A DNA stretch of 64,000 nucleotides from UBA2033 sp035345875 (GTDB lineage: Bacteria > Spirochaetota > Leptospiria > Leptospirales > Leptospiraceae). Position 1 is the first letter of the stretch. Each line of letters opens with the position of its first letter. The translations under genes were made by a program, and so were the position numbers. The notes under the pieces were generated by a model that was not told where the DNA came from, did not search any database, and worked only from the letters and a program-made list of their open reading frames with translations. Below, one piece after another: positions 35,340-45,456 of the stretch. The DNA is taken from contig DAORDH010000026.1 in the NCBI GenBank assembly GCA_035345875.1, positions 11,240-75,239 on the forward strand. Direction: 5' to 3'.

Positions 35340-37565
35340 TTAAATTAAAAAAATGGGAAGTAATACAGTGAAAGTCGTAGAGCCTTTTTCTGACTTAACA
35401 TCTATTTTTCCCATATGTTTATCTACAATTTTTTTTGCAATGTCGAGTCCTAGTCCGCTTCCTTCTCCCGGAGGCTTGGTTGTAAAAAATGGTTCAAAAA
35501 TTTTATCTTTGATTTCAATCGGAATGCCCTCTCCTGAATCTGTAATAGAAATTTCTATGAAATCATTTTGCTTTTGAATTTCTATTTTTAATATTCCCTG
35601 AAATTTCATAGCTTGCAAAGCATTGTAGATTATATTTGTCCAGAGATGAATCAAGTCATCCGGATAACAGTAAATAGCCTCATTGTATTTGTAAGATTTT
35701 ATAATCTCGATTTTCTTTAGATGATTTTGATAAATAGTTAAAACTGTTTCAATTGTATCAGATACCTGATTTAATTTCTTCTTTGCATCCGTTTCAAAAT
35801 GGGTAAAATTTTTCAGAGCATAAATTACTTTGGAGGATCTGTCTACGGACATTTGGATTGTTGAAATATTTCTATTTGCAAAAACTTCTTGTAAGGCGAA
35901 TTTTAAGAGTAACTGAATATGAGGATTTTTTAAAATATTTCTATATTGATTAAGAGATACTACTCCTAAATCTACAATCATATCATCCAACTCTGTTGGA
36001 AGATTTAGATTTTGTAGCATCGTAAACATTTCTTGTCTTTTTTTTCTTCGATCAAGACCAATTAAAAAAGATTTTTTACCGATGGATTCTAAAATCAAAT
36101 TCGAAAATTCTTCAATACTTTCTTTATCCATTGTGTTGAATATCTGAATGATAGAAGGAAATAATCTTCTCGATTCTTCTAAACAATCTTCTAGATTCTG
36201 GCTAGATGCTAGGATGGCACCGATTGGATTATTGATCTCATGTGCTATACCAGTAATCAGTTGTCCAAGGCTTGCTAACTTTTCGGATTGAATCAACTTT
36301 GCTTGTGTTTGTTTCAAATTTAAAATAGCATTTTCTAATTCTAGTTTTTGATTTTCAATCTTTTCATTTTGTAAAAGTATTTCTTTATTTATTTTCTTTA
36401 ATTGCTCCGCTTCCTTTGCTGTTGATATATCAATAATTGTGAGAATATAATTTTTGTGACCCCTGTCTTCAAAAGAATGAACTCTAAGAAGAGCAGGGAA
36501 AATAATATTCGATTTTTTTCGGGCTAATATTTCTGATTCAAATTGTTCGATTTCTTTATGAAAGGAATATTCAATCCTTTGCCAAGACTCACGTATCATT
36601 AAACTACTTGCTTCTAAGTTTATAAATTCCCCATCATCATATAAAAATAATTGGCGAAATTTAGGATTACTATCGATTATTCTGAGTTTATTTCCATCTA
36701 GAATGATGATTGCTTCATTGGTGAATTTATAGAAAAACGATAGTCGCTCTTCACTTGCTCTTAAATATTCTTCAGTTAATTTTCTCTCTGTTATGTCTAC
36801 AACGCTTCCAAGCATTCGGACAGGATTTCCATTTGAATCTCTTTCTACTGATCCTTTTCCTTCTAGCCATTTAATCTTATTATTTTTAGTTAAAATTCTA
36901 TGTTCAATGGAGTAAGTTACGCTATTCGTTAAAGTCCATCGAATTGAATTAAATACATTTTTCCTATCTTCCTTATAAATCAGGTTTTCGTATTCAGTAA
37001 TAGTTCCATGGAATTCTGATGGACTTACATCAAAAATTTCATAAACACCATCAGACCACGTGATTACATTATTAGAAATATTCCAAATCCAGATTCCTAG
37101 TTTCGCTGCGCCTAACGCAAGTCTTAACATCTCTTCGTTTTCTTTTAATTTTTCTCTGGACTTTACTTTTTCTGTTATATCTACTATGCTACCTAAAATA
37201 ATGTTATGGGATGTATCCGGTAGTTTTGTAAGATATACCTCACAGTGGATAATATTATTTTGCCTGTCTTTATGTATCCATTCAAAATTAGTAATTCCAT
37301 TTTCTAGAGTTTCTCGAATCTTTTTGATTTTTAAAGCTTTGGAGGATTCTCCATTGGGTTGTTCGGGCGGGCTTAGATCAATTGGGTTTAGTTTTAATAG
37401 TTCGGATCTATCATAACCAAAGAGAATCTCTGCGTTATGATTTGCATCAATGAAATGGCCAAGATTTAAATCGTAAATAACAATCGCTTGTGGTGAATAC
37501 TCAATGATTGTTCTTAGTTTTTTATCTGCATTCTCAATTGATAGATTGTCTAAAAAACCTTCCAT
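35340..37565 (-). CDS. Soluble multi-PAS sensor histidine kinase
   Basis: The 741-residue cytoplasmic protein has three PAS domains in series (about 10-130, 140-265 and 270-395), each of the first two followed by a PAC motif (GSIVDITEK, GSVVDITERK). A coiled coil follows, then a kinase core with the H-box GQLITGIAHEINNPIGAIL, an N box in WTNIIYNALQAM and G boxes DSGEGIPIEIKDKIF and GSGLGLDIAKK. An unusually long helical insert of about 130 residues lies between the H-box and the ATPase domain. No membrane segment is present. It is divergent from the receiver-PAS-kinase gene at 37916, and the two may form one circuit with the receiver at 39562. Confidence 0.92.
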   Translation of the reverse strand: MEGFLDNLSIENADKKLRTIIEYSPQAIVIYDLNLGHFIDANHNAEILFGYDRSELLKLNPIDLSPPEQPNGESSKALKIKKIRETLENGITNFEWIHKDRQNNIIHCEVYLTKLPDTSHNIILGSIVDITEKVKSREKLKENEEMLRLALGAAKLGIWIWNISNNVITWSDGVYEIFDVSPSEFHGTITEYENLIYKEDRKNVFNSIRWTLTNSVTYSIEHRILTKNNKIKWLEGKGSVERDSNGNPVRMLGSVVDITERKLTEEYLRASEERLSFFYKFTNEAIIILDGNKLRIIDSNPKFRQLFLYDDGEFINLEASSLMIRESWQRIEYSFHKEIEQFESEILARKKSNIIFPALLRVHSFEDRGHKNYILTIIDISTAKEAEQLKKINKEILLQNEKIENQKLELENAILNLKQTQAKLIQSEKLASLGQLITGIAHEINNPIGAILASSQNLEDCLEESRRLFPSIIQIFNTMDKESIEEFSNLILESIGKKSFLIGLDRRKKRQEMFTMLQNLNLPTELDDMIVDLGVVSLNQYRNILKNPHIQLLLKFALQEVFANRNISTIQMSVDRSSKVIYALKNFTHFETDAKKKLNQVSDTIETVLTIYQNHLKKIEIIKSYKYNEAIYCYPDDLIHLWTNIIYNALQAMKFQGILKIEIQKQNDFIEISITDSGEGIPIEIKDKIFEPFFTTKPPGEGSGLGLDIAKKIVDKHMGKIDVKSEKGSTTFTVLLPIFLI

Positions 37566-37915
37566 ACACTCTTTAAACCCTGTTTACAATAGCACAATGT
37601 ATTCAGGTATAAATGATTCTGCAAGAATATTTAGTAAGAGGCAATAGGCAAATTAGGGAAATTAAGGAAAGTGAGATGATTTTTTAAAAACTAGCGACTC
37701 ATAAGAAAAAAGATCAATTTAAATAGTCTGGTTTTGTAAGATAAAAATATAATTTTAAAGTTTCATTCAGCTAATTTCATTTAATTCTTTTCAGTATATT
37801 TAGGATGTATAGTAAATCTAGGAAAATAAAGAAAATACAATAAAAATAAAAGTAATTGGACTGGATAAAAAAAGCTTTTCTAGTAAGAATGATTTTGTAA
37901 AAAGTAAGTATCCCT
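37566..37915. other. Divergent intergenic region between two kinase genes
   Basis: This 350-bp AT-rich spacer contains the promoters of both flanking kinase genes by position. No convincing ORF, tRNA, terminator or palindrome was seen, and no promoter matches well enough to place. Confidence 0.5.
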
Positions 37916-39550
37916 ATGTTTAACCCTGAATCTATACATAAGTTAAAAATTAAACAGATCGTTGGAAAACCTGTAATCTTATGCGTAGATGATGAATTAA
38001 TAATACTATCCTCTTTATCGCAACAACTCAAAAGAAAATATGGAGTTGATTTTACAATTGAGTCGGTTGACTCTCCCGATTCAGCATTAGAGATTGTTAA
38101 AAAATGTAATGAGGATAATATTGATATACCCGTAATTATTTGTGATCGAATGATGCCTAGTATGAATGGAGATGAACTACTAATTCTAATCCATAAAACA
38201 AATCCCAATACAAGAAAAATTCTACTCACTGGTCAAGCATCAACAGTAAGCATTAGTAACGCTCTAAATAATGCGAATTTATATCGATATATCTCAAAGC
38301 CTTGGAAGAACGAAGAGTTAACGTCCTCTATAGATGAGGCTTTGTTTGCTTATTACAATGATAGATTTTTAGAAGAAAAGACTTTAGAATTAGAGAGAAA
38401 TCTTCTCTTAGAAGAGATTAAATATAAGAACCTAGTAGAACAAATGAGTGGTGCTATTTATTTAATGTCAATGGAAGGGAAGCGTGATTTTCTTTTTCAG
38501 AGTCCACAGATTTATTCTATCACTTTATATACAAAAGAAGAATTGAACTATGATTTATGGTTAAGTAGAATCTTCCCTGCTGATACTGAAAATGTTTTGA
38601 AACAACTCGATTTCGTTTTGGAAGAACAAAAAAGTGCTCTATTTAAATATCGTTTTTATCGAAAGGATGAAAAATTAATTTGGATCGAAGAAGATATAAC
38701 TCTTCTCTCTAAGAATCGTAAACCGAATGTAATTCAAGGAATTAGAAATGATATTACTGGCAGGATGCTAGCAGAAGATAAACTAAAGCAGTATGCCATT
38801 GAAATAGAAAAGGCAAACCAGAAATTGTTAAAAGCATTTGACCAAGCAGAACAGGCAAATAAAGCAAAATCTCAATTTTTGGCAAATATAACACATGAGT
38901 TTAATACACCACTCAATTCAATATTAGGCTATTGCCAATTATTACAAATGGATCAAATTGGAGCGTTAAATGAAAAGCAAGCGAAGTTTGTATCCTATAT
39001 TCATGAAAGTGGCAACCACTTATTATCTCTCGTTAATACGATTTTAGATTTTTCTAAGATGGAAGCAGGAAAGGTTCAAATAGAAAAGTTTGAATTTGAT
39101 TTATCTGATCTGATAAAAGAAGTAATTCATTCCCAAGAGGCTATAGGACTAGAGAAAAATATTAAAATTGAAATGAATTATGACATTAACAATCGATATA
39201 CGATATTTGCGGATAGAACTAGAATCAAACAAGTATTGATTAATTTAATTAGCAATGCTATTAAATTTACTCCTGAAGGAAAAAGTGTTGGTATAAATTT
39301 AAAAGGAGTTTCAGATTCTATCCTTTTGGAGTGTTGGGACAATGGAATTGGTATCTCCGAGAAAGATTTAAATAAAATATTTGAGCCATTTGAACAAATT
39401 CGAAATGAATATACTGTTAAAACGAAAGGATCGGGACTCGGTCTTTCGATTGTAAAGAGTATTTTAGATTTGCATGGGTTTTCGATTGGACTTGTAAGTG
39501 AAGAAGGAAAGGGAAGTGTATTTACAATCACGATTCCCAAACAAAAATAG
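37916..39550 (+). CDS. Receiver-PAS-histidine kinase
   Basis: The 544-residue soluble protein starts with a receiver domain (about 18-145; Asp77 in VIICDRMMP, Thr in LLTGQAS, Lys in ISKPW). A PAS/PAC domain follows (about 170-290, ending IRNDITGRMLAEDKL), then a coiled coil and a kinase core: H-box LANITHEFNTPLNSILGYC, N box ISNAIKFTPEG, and G boxes DNGIGISEKDLNKIFEP and GSGLGLSIVKS. A receiver at the N-terminus allows the kinase to be switched by another kinase. The response regulator gene follows after 11 bp. The receiver is a paralogue of the degenerate one at the start of the EAL protein at 54578. Confidence 0.92.
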   Translation: MFNPESIHKLKIKQIVGKPVILCVDDELIILSSLSQQLKRKYGVDFTIESVDSPDSALEIVKKCNEDNIDIPVIICDRMMPSMNGDELLILIHKTNPNTRKILLTGQASTVSISNALNNANLYRYISKPWKNEELTSSIDEALFAYYNDRFLEEKTLELERNLLLEEIKYKNLVEQMSGAIYLMSMEGKRDFLFQSPQIYSITLYTKEELNYDLWLSRIFPADTENVLKQLDFVLEEQKSALFKYRFYRKDEKLIWIEEDITLLSKNRKPNVIQGIRNDITGRMLAEDKLKQYAIEIEKANQKLLKAFDQAEQANKAKSQFLANITHEFNTPLNSILGYCQLLQMDQIGALNEKQAKFVSYIHESGNHLLSLVNTILDFSKMEAGKVQIEKFEFDLSDLIKEVIHSQEAIGLEKNIKIEMNYDINNRYTIFADRTRIKQVLINLISNAIKFTPEGKSVGINLKGVSDSILLECWDNGIGISEKDLNKIFEPFEQIRNEYTVKTKGSGLGLSIVKSILDLHGFSIGLVSEEGKGSVFTITIPKQK

Positions 39551-39561
39551 GAAAATTAAAA

Positions 39562-39942
39562 ATGGAAAAAAAAATTTTAGTAGTCGAAGACGATGAGCAT
39601 TCTGGATTCTTCTTAAAAGAAGCACTCGAAATTCACGGATACAAGACCTCAATAGCAGCTAACGGTAAAATCGCATTAGAAGAATATGCCAAAAACCCAG
39701 TTCCTTTAATTATAACAGATTTAGAAATGCCATTTATGGGAGGAAGAGAATTAATTTCAGAGATTAATAAAAATATTGCACCTCCTCTAGTGATTGTGCA
39801 GAGTGCTCACCATGAGGTGCATTCCTTGAAAGATATTATGAAATTAGGTGTATACGACTATCTTTTTAAACCAATTCAATTGGCAGATTTAATTTTGAAA
39901 GTCGAAAAAGCTTTTCATCTATATCAAACGGGGCAAATCTAA
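39562..39942 (+). CDS. Single-domain response regulator
   Basis: The 126-residue receiver-only protein has Asp10/Asp11 in VVEDDEH, phospho-acceptor Asp53 in LIITDLEMP, Ser81 and Lys103 in YLFKPIQ, so it should be functional. It lies 11 bp downstream of the kinase gene at 37916, its probable partner. Its last 24 bp overlap the convergent photolyase gene. With no output domain it may act by protein contact, for example on a flagellar switch or another kinase. Confidence 0.92.
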   Translation: MEKKILVVEDDEHSGFFLKEALEIHGYKTSIAANGKIALEEYAKNPVPLIITDLEMPFMGGRELISEINKNIAPPLVIVQSAHHEVHSLKDIMKLGVYDYLFKPIQLADLILKVEKAFHLYQTGQI

Positions 39943-41418
39943 ATTATCCACATATTCTAAATATTCTTTCATTTTAAATTTCTTTTTAGTTGAATCGGAA
40001 GACATAAAACGAATAGTTCCAAAAACATTTCTTTCGGGAAACCAAGGTCTATCAAAAAGTCCAAAACACCATAGGATCCCTGTATAGGAGTTTGGGTTTC
40101 GTCCATCGTATGCATATTTATTGTTTAACTCTTCTGCGATTTCAAAAGCTTCTTTATAAGTTGCTGTCCATTCTATGATTTTCTTGCCCCAGAGCATTCT
40201 CATATAATTATGCATTCTACCTGTTAAAACTAATTCCTTTTGAGCTGCATTCCAGAGTGGGTCGTGTGTCTCAGCAGCTTCAAAGTCTTTTAATTTGTAT
40301 AGAAATTCTCTTTTATCTTTTGCATGCTTCTCTAAATTTTTTTGAAGCCAATCAGGAAGAACTTTGAGATCTTTATGAAATTCTCTTTCTGCGAAAAAAA
40401 ATAAGTATCCTATATCCCGCCAAGTGAGTAGCTCATCAAAGAAAGAATTTAAACTTAAGTTTTTTCCAAAGAATAAATCCTTATCTCCTTTTGCATCTAA
40501 GTTTAATAAATCAGGCGCCCATTTGTCTTTTCGATCGGCATTTAAACATTCTGTAACGATAGTTTCTACACTGATATGACCAAAATGTAAATAGGGAGAA
40601 AGTCCAGTTACGGGAGCTTTATCTTGTGGTTGTGGGTTAGAACGATTATCCCCATATAAGTTTAAATTCTTTTTTATGAAATGACTTAACTTTTTTGCCG
40701 CTTCTTTACTTCCTCCAATCGTATCCCTTACTGGTTCTACATGATTGGAAAAAGTTATTTTAGATAAGACTTTTTCTATGTCTTCTCTCTTACCACTAAA
40801 TTCTTTGAAAGGAGCCTTTGATTTATGATTTGTTAAAAACAAATCTTTTTTTGTAATTTTAGTTTTTGCCTGATGGATATACGCTTCGGCGAAGAGTTTA
40901 TGAACTCTCGGTCTGAGCACTCTAGCGGCTGATGCTTTTTCTCCGTAGAGGCTAATCGGTATTATGCTATTGGAATCTACTGCTATTAATTTACAATCAA
41001 TCTTATTTGCGAGTTTTTCTATTTGTTCTGGAATGATAAAGGAAGGAAAATCATCTGTGATTATAATACAGGCTTTCTCTGCTATTTTTTTTAAAAGTCC
41101 CTTTGCTGGATTGTCATTTGTTTCAACAAAGCTCCAATAATTGATTTCTAATTTTTCACATTCTTCTCTATTGTCGCACATTCCTTCTAGAATGAATTTA
41201 TGAAATCGCTTTGAGTTCCACCGGTAATCCATTCTTAACCCCTCGTAAATGACTAATTCTTTTTGTAATTCCTTTGAAATAGAAATTGCGTAGTCAAGTG
41301 CATGGTTTGAATGCATTCGGCGATACGCTTGCATCCAATACAGAACGTAAGTTTTATTTTCTAAAATTGGTTTTTGATTTGTATCTCTGTTTCGATTTTG
41401 ATTGTAACTGGAAATCAT
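39919..41418 (-). CDS. phr: Class II CPD photolyase
   Basis: The 499-residue flavoprotein matches class II deoxyribodipyrimidine photolyases, which use blue/near-UV light and FADH- to split cyclobutane pyrimidine dimers. Class II marks include YWMQAYRRMHSNHALDYAI at the N-terminus, LTWRDIGYLFFF, HDPLWNAAQKELVLTGRMHN, and the C-terminal block AYDGRNPNSYTGILWCFGLF with DRPW. It is about the usual length. The gene appears monocistronic. Together with PYP it shows that this organism meets light in its habitat; the two loci are 35 kb apart, so no direct link is implied. Confidence 0.94.
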   Translation of the reverse strand: MISSYNQNRNRDTNQKPILENKTYVLYWMQAYRRMHSNHALDYAISISKELQKELVIYEGLRMDYRWNSKRFHKFILEGMCDNREECEKLEINYWSFVETNDNPAKGLLKKIAEKACIIITDDFPSFIIPEQIEKLANKIDCKLIAVDSNSIIPISLYGEKASAARVLRPRVHKLFAEAYIHQAKTKITKKDLFLTNHKSKAPFKEFSGKREDIEKVLSKITFSNHVEPVRDTIGGSKEAAKKLSHFIKKNLNLYGDNRSNPQPQDKAPVTGLSPYLHFGHISVETIVTECLNADRKDKWAPDLLNLDAKGDKDLFFGKNLSLNSFFDELLTWRDIGYLFFFAEREFHKDLKVLPDWLQKNLEKHAKDKREFLYKLKDFEAAETHDPLWNAAQKELVLTGRMHNYMRMLWGKKIIEWTATYKEAFEIAEELNNKYAYDGRNPNSYTGILWCFGLFDRPWFPERNVFGTIRFMSSDSTKKKFKMKEYLEYVDNLDLPRLI

Positions 41419-41523
41419 ATGGTTCAGTGTTTTAAAAATGGGTTATATAGATACTGTTATTTTCTGTTTATGAGAAAATATTGGTATTTAATAATCTGAA
41501 TGTGTGGACCTTCCTCTTTTATT

Positions 41524-41982
41524 TCAATCCAGAATATAATTACGCCTTTTTTTGCTTCCATAATATTTTTGCTCAATAAGCTGACAGGAAAGAAATATAT
41601 AAGTAGGGTCTACCAAAAAAGAACCTTGTAGAATTTTCCTTTCACATTTCTCTACAGACTCAATGTAATAGTAGCTCTGATCGCTAATTTTTGATTTTAA
41701 CAAGAAGTAAGAAGTTGTATAAGTTATCAACTGTGTATTGTTACAATTAGAATTTAGAGAATTCGTCGGGCAAAGACTGATTCGTAAGAAAATACCAACT
41801 TGTATTGCAGAATAAATTTTGTTTATAACTTTGTCTCCTCTCAAGGATCTCTCATCCCAGTGATTGATATTATTTCCGTAATCATCTGCACCTGACCCTG
41901 TCCAAGAACAAGAATAAATGCCGAGAAGAAGACAATATGTTATGATTCTACTTATTTTTCGAAAAGCTTTTCTTAGATACAT
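41524..41982 (-). CDS. Small putative lipoprotein of unknown function
   Basis: The 152-residue protein has a basic start, a hydrophobic segment and a lipobox (LGIYSC near residues 20-25), which suggests a spirochaete lipoprotein. The mature part has four further Cys residues (in SLCPTN, NCNN, EKCERK and SCQL) that could form two disulfides. I do not recognise the family. Its start codon lies one base after the ankyrin-protein stop, so the two form an operon. Confidence 0.75.
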   Translation of the reverse strand: MYLRKAFRKISRIITYCLLLGIYSCSWTGSGADDYGNNINHWDERSLRGDKVINKIYSAIQVGIFLRISLCPTNSLNSNCNNTQLITYTTSYFLLKSKISDQSYYYIESVEKCERKILQGSFLVDPTYIFLSCQLIEQKYYGSKKRRNYILD

Positions 41983-41983
41983 A

Positions 41984-43234
41984 TCATTTCTCTTTTCCGC
42001 TTTGAGTGTTTGATTTGATTAATAAACGTTTTACTTTTGAATCATCAACTGCATAGTGTAATGCAGTTCGATTCAACTCATCAGCAATATTTAAATCCGC
42101 TTTCCTCTGAACCAAAATTTCAACCGCCTCAAAATCGTCTTTTTCGGATGCAAGGATTAAAGCGGTGTAGCCTTGACTATTTTTTGCATTTATATCTATA
42201 CCTGAATCAATAATAGAATTGATAGAAATCTTTCTTTCCTTTGAGTTTGAAGTTTGCAAACTTGTTTGTATTAAAATGTGCAAAAGGTTATTTTGAAGTA
42301 TATCTTCTGTCTTTAATTCTTGCTTGAGATCTATATTTTGTTCTTTCATTCTAGAAATTAATTTATTAAAAGCTCTATACAAGTTATGTGAGAGTAAATA
42401 AGATAAAGGATCGCCTTTAGTATTGCACCTATTATATGTTGCGCCTTTATCTAAAAGTAATTCTATATTTTCAGGAAATTGTAAATTCCTCGTAGATGCG
42501 TTATACAAAACGTTGCATCCATTTTTATCTTTTTTGTTTATATCAAGGGAATACTTTGAAATCAATTTGGAAAGTAATTCTGGATTTAAAATTGCGATAG
42601 AGTCATGGAGAAATTCATCACCATATGGTTGCGCTCCAGAATCTAGAAGAAGCTTAATTATTTCTGAATTTCTGGCATAATAAATTACAGGTAAATCAGT
42701 ATTATCCAATTGATTTACATTCTCCCCAGAGTCTAAAAGTTTTTTTATTAGTTTCAGTTTAGTATTACTATTTATAGATTCTGTCTTAACTAAATAATGA
42801 AGTGGATATTTTTCAATATATTCTAACTCTTTTTTACTTTTATATTCTTTATCTCTCCCTTTCAAAAGTGTATTTTTAGATTCAGGAGGATCTAAAATAC
42901 TTCTGTCTATAGGAAGAAAATATATTATCACATTGGGATTTGTAAACATTGAAAAGAATATTATGGGAGCCTGTATTGGCAATGTGAGTATATCCAATGT
43001 GCTAACTGGAATTAATCCTAGATAGTATAATGGATATTTTCCATAATGTTTCTCTCTTACATTCAAACTTTCATTTACTCTTTCGACATAGACTTGTTTA
43101 TCTTCCTTGAGGAAGCTACTCATTTTCGCATTATAAGCATTATTTGCAAAACAATTCAAATATAAAAGAGCAAGGCTTAAGGGAAGTAATTTAATATTTT
43201 TCCTCCAAATGAATTTTAATATTTTCCTAAACAT
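41984..43234 (-). CDS. Ankyrin-repeat putative lipoprotein
   Basis: The 416-residue protein has a signal with a lipobox-like YLNC at about 24-27. The N-terminal mature part (about 30-130) includes LLPLSLALL-like and PVSTLDILTLPIQAP stretches like those of YceK/lipoprotein families. About six ankyrin repeats follow (about 140-410), best seen in DSGIDINAKNSQGYTALILA and RKADLNIADELNRTALHYA. Ankyrin repeats bind proteins. The following small lipoprotein gene is co-transcribed. The target is unknown. Confidence 0.88.
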   Translation of the reverse strand: MFRKILKFIWRKNIKLLPLSLALLYLNCFANNAYNAKMSSFLKEDKQVYVERVNESLNVREKHYGKYPLYYLGLIPVSTLDILTLPIQAPIIFFSMFTNPNVIIYFLPIDRSILDPPESKNTLLKGRDKEYKSKKELEYIEKYPLHYLVKTESINSNTKLKLIKKLLDSGENVNQLDNTDLPVIYYARNSEIIKLLLDSGAQPYGDEFLHDSIAILNPELLSKLISKYSLDINKKDKNGCNVLYNASTRNLQFPENIELLLDKGATYNRCNTKGDPLSYLLSHNLYRAFNKLISRMKEQNIDLKQELKTEDILQNNLLHILIQTSLQTSNSKERKISINSIIDSGIDINAKNSQGYTALILASEKDDFEAVEILVQRKADLNIADELNRTALHYAVDDSKVKRLLIKSNTQSGKEK

Positions 43235-43445
43235 AAATCCCTTTTGCGGATATTTTTATAATTTTTCTATTTTAATTTGAAAACAAAAGAAAGTCAATAC
43301 TCCAAGAAAATTTTAACTAATGCGATCGAATTAGAAAAGACTTTTATTTAATAGAGTCAAAATAAAATATATTGTAATAGTGGATTTGAAAGATTTAGTG
43401 TTTTCCATAAATCTTTATTTAAAGGTGTTTTAAAAAGAATATTCA

Positions 43446-44705
43446 ATGGCTCATTTTGCATTCATTTCATCACCCGTTCCTGGGCATTTAAACCCTGCAA
43501 GTTCACTCGCACAAGGTTTGAATAAACTAGGAAATCAAACTACATTTATAAATATTCCTGATGCAGAAAATTTTATACGATCTAGAAATTTAAATTATTC
43601 AGTGATTGGTGAAAATAATTTTCCAAAAGGAAGTTGGCATTCTAATTGGGGACCTGCTTCTAAAAGTGCAGATATATTATCCACAAGTAAAACCCTTAAC
43701 GTTCACTATAAATTAGCAGAGACAATGCTTTCTTTTGTTCCAGATCGAATCAAAGAATTAAAAATTGATGCATTGGTTGCAGATCATCTTCAATTTGAAG
43801 GTTCTAGTATTGCAGAAAAAATGAATCTACCTTTTTATACTCTTTGCCCAACACTACCACTCTATTCCGATCCAGAAGGAAAGTATCCTCCTCCTTTTAC
43901 AGATTGGATGTATGGCGAAAGCATTTTTACAAGGCTAAGAAATAAAGCAGCCTACCCAATAGTAAAATTTATTATGAAACCTTATTTAAAAATTATCAAT
44001 CGAAAGAGAAAGGAATGGGGATTAGACTTACTCAAGGATTTGTCTGAAACTTTTTCGAATCGAATTCAGTTAAGCGTTATCCCTGAGGAGTTTGATTTTC
44101 CAAGAGAATTTTTACCAAAGAATTATATTACTATTGGTCCTTTGATTCAAGAATCTTTTTTAGGAAATTCAATAAGCGATATATCTAGACCAATCATTTA
44201 TGTTTCGATGGGAACAATTCGAAATCAATTGCCTCAATTTTTTTCTACTTTATTAGAATCATTGAGTCATTTGACTGATTACCAAATTATTTTAGGAAGA
44301 GGAGCTTGGAATGGAAATCCAGTATCCATACCCGAGTTTAAAAATTTAACCATACTCGACTATGCTCCGCAATCAGCTATATTAGAAAAAGCTGTTCTTT
44401 GTATCAATCATGGAGGAGCAAATACAGTTTTGGAAAGCTGTGCTGCTGGAGTTCCATGCCTACTTTTTCCCTTTGGAGAGGATCAATACGCGATGGCGAT
44501 TCGTATGCAGCACAAAGGCTGCGGTTTGATTTTAAATCCAAAATCAATCTCTAGTAGGATCATTCAGAACAAGGTTTTACATTTATTAAAAGAAAAGTCT
44601 TATGCACAAAATGCAAAAAGTTTACAAGAAAAATTTACAAAGTATAAGGAGGCATCGCATCGTGGTGCAGAAAAAATTCTGGAAGATTTTCAAAAAAGAA
44701 AATAG
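43446..44705 (+). CDS. GT1-family glycosyltransferase (MGT/zeaxanthin-glucosyltransferase-like)
   Basis: The 419-residue GT-B enzyme begins HFAFISSPVPGHLNPASSLA, as in macrolide or zeaxanthin glycosyltransferases and UDP-glucuronosyltransferases. The C-terminal donor site reads CINHGGANTVLESCAAGVPCLLFPFGEDQYAMA when split at its Gly-rich turn, matching the NDP-sugar signature. It probably transfers a hexose from a UDP-sugar to a small hydrophobic acceptor. It is the first gene of a five-gene operon with heavily overlapping ends; the next gene starts 44 bp before its stop. The acceptor is presumably the lipid product of the next genes, which is inference. Confidence 0.9.
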   Translation: MAHFAFISSPVPGHLNPASSLAQGLNKLGNQTTFINIPDAENFIRSRNLNYSVIGENNFPKGSWHSNWGPASKSADILSTSKTLNVHYKLAETMLSFVPDRIKELKIDALVADHLQFEGSSIAEKMNLPFYTLCPTLPLYSDPEGKYPPPFTDWMYGESIFTRLRNKAAYPIVKFIMKPYLKIINRKRKEWGLDLLKDLSETFSNRIQLSVIPEEFDFPREFLPKNYITIGPLIQESFLGNSISDISRPIIYVSMGTIRNQLPQFFSTLLESLSHLTDYQIILGRGAWNGNPVSIPEFKNLTILDYAPQSAILEKAVLCINHGGANTVLESCAAGVPCLLFPFGEDQYAMAIRMQHKGCGLILNPKSISSRIIQNKVLHLLKEKSYAQNAKSLQEKFTKYKEASHRGAEKILEDFQKRK

Positions 44706-45456
44706 GATCAATGATAGCAAAAGAGAAATTCATTTAGAAGAGTTGGATACGTTATTAGCTAGACGATGGAAAGAAGCGCTCTCTAGTCGATTTGCGCTAA
44801 AGCTTATCAAAAAAAGTAGAGGTATTGATCGTAGGATTTACGCTATGTATGTAATTCAGATTTATCATTGGGCTTATCATACAGGTAGAACACTTGCCAT
44901 TACGGGAGCAAATCCATTTAATACAAATCATGAATATATGGATTTCTGTTATAAACATGCAAGAGAAGAAAATGGACATGAATTAATGGCTCTTTCCGAT
45001 TTAAGAGAAATGGGAGTCCCAATTCAAAATCCAGCTATCGATATGCCGCCTCCACTTCCAGGGACTGAAGTTTTAATTGCATTTGTTCGATGGATGGCGA
45101 CACAAAAAAATCCACATCGAATTCTAGGATATGATTATTGGACAGAGAACCCATATAAGTATATTAATTCAACTGTTTTAAAAATGGCAGGAAATTTTGG
45201 TTTAAAGCAAGATCAGATGAGTTTCTTTTTTAAACATAAAAATATTGATATTCATCACGAAAAGGATATTGAAGAAATTTTGCTGAAGGTTTGTAAAACA
45301 GAAGAAGATTGGGATATGGTAAAAGAGACAGCGACTACCACAATGAAAATTCTCTTTGATATGATTGAAGATTTATTTGACTCTTTTGAAAAATTAAAGA
45401 AGGGACAAATGAAAAAATATGAAATTCTAAATCAGATGCCAGGTATTAAACATTGA
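44662..45456 (+). CDS. Haem-oxygenase-fold diiron (HDO-like) oxidase or oxygenase
   Basis: The 264-residue all-helical protein resembles the iron-containing redox enzyme family of TenA/haem-oxygenase fold. Candidate metal ligands are Glu103 and His106 in REENGHELMALSDL, Glu162 in GYDYWTE, and His192, His198/His199 and Asp202 in KHKNIDIHHEKDIEE. Known members cleave, desaturate or N-oxygenate small molecules (for example UndA forming 1-alkenes from fatty acids). The GTG at 44662 follows a perfect AAGGAGG (44646-44652) inside the glycosyltransferase gene, so the longer upstream frame is rejected. The next gene overlaps by TTGA. The reaction is unknown; a fatty acid or amino-acid-derived substrate is plausible. 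Confidence 0.78.
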   Translation: MVQKKFWKIFKKENRINDSKREIHLEELDTLLARRWKEALSSRFALKLIKKSRGIDRRIYAMYVIQIYHWAYHTGRTLAITGANPFNTNHEYMDFCYKHAREENGHELMALSDLREMGVPIQNPAIDMPPPLPGTEVLIAFVRWMATQKNPHRILGYDYWTENPYKYINSTVLKMAGNFGLKQDQMSFFFKHKNIDIHHEKDIEEILLKVCKTEEDWDMVKETATTTMKILFDMIEDLFDSFEKLKKGQMKKYEILNQMPGIKH

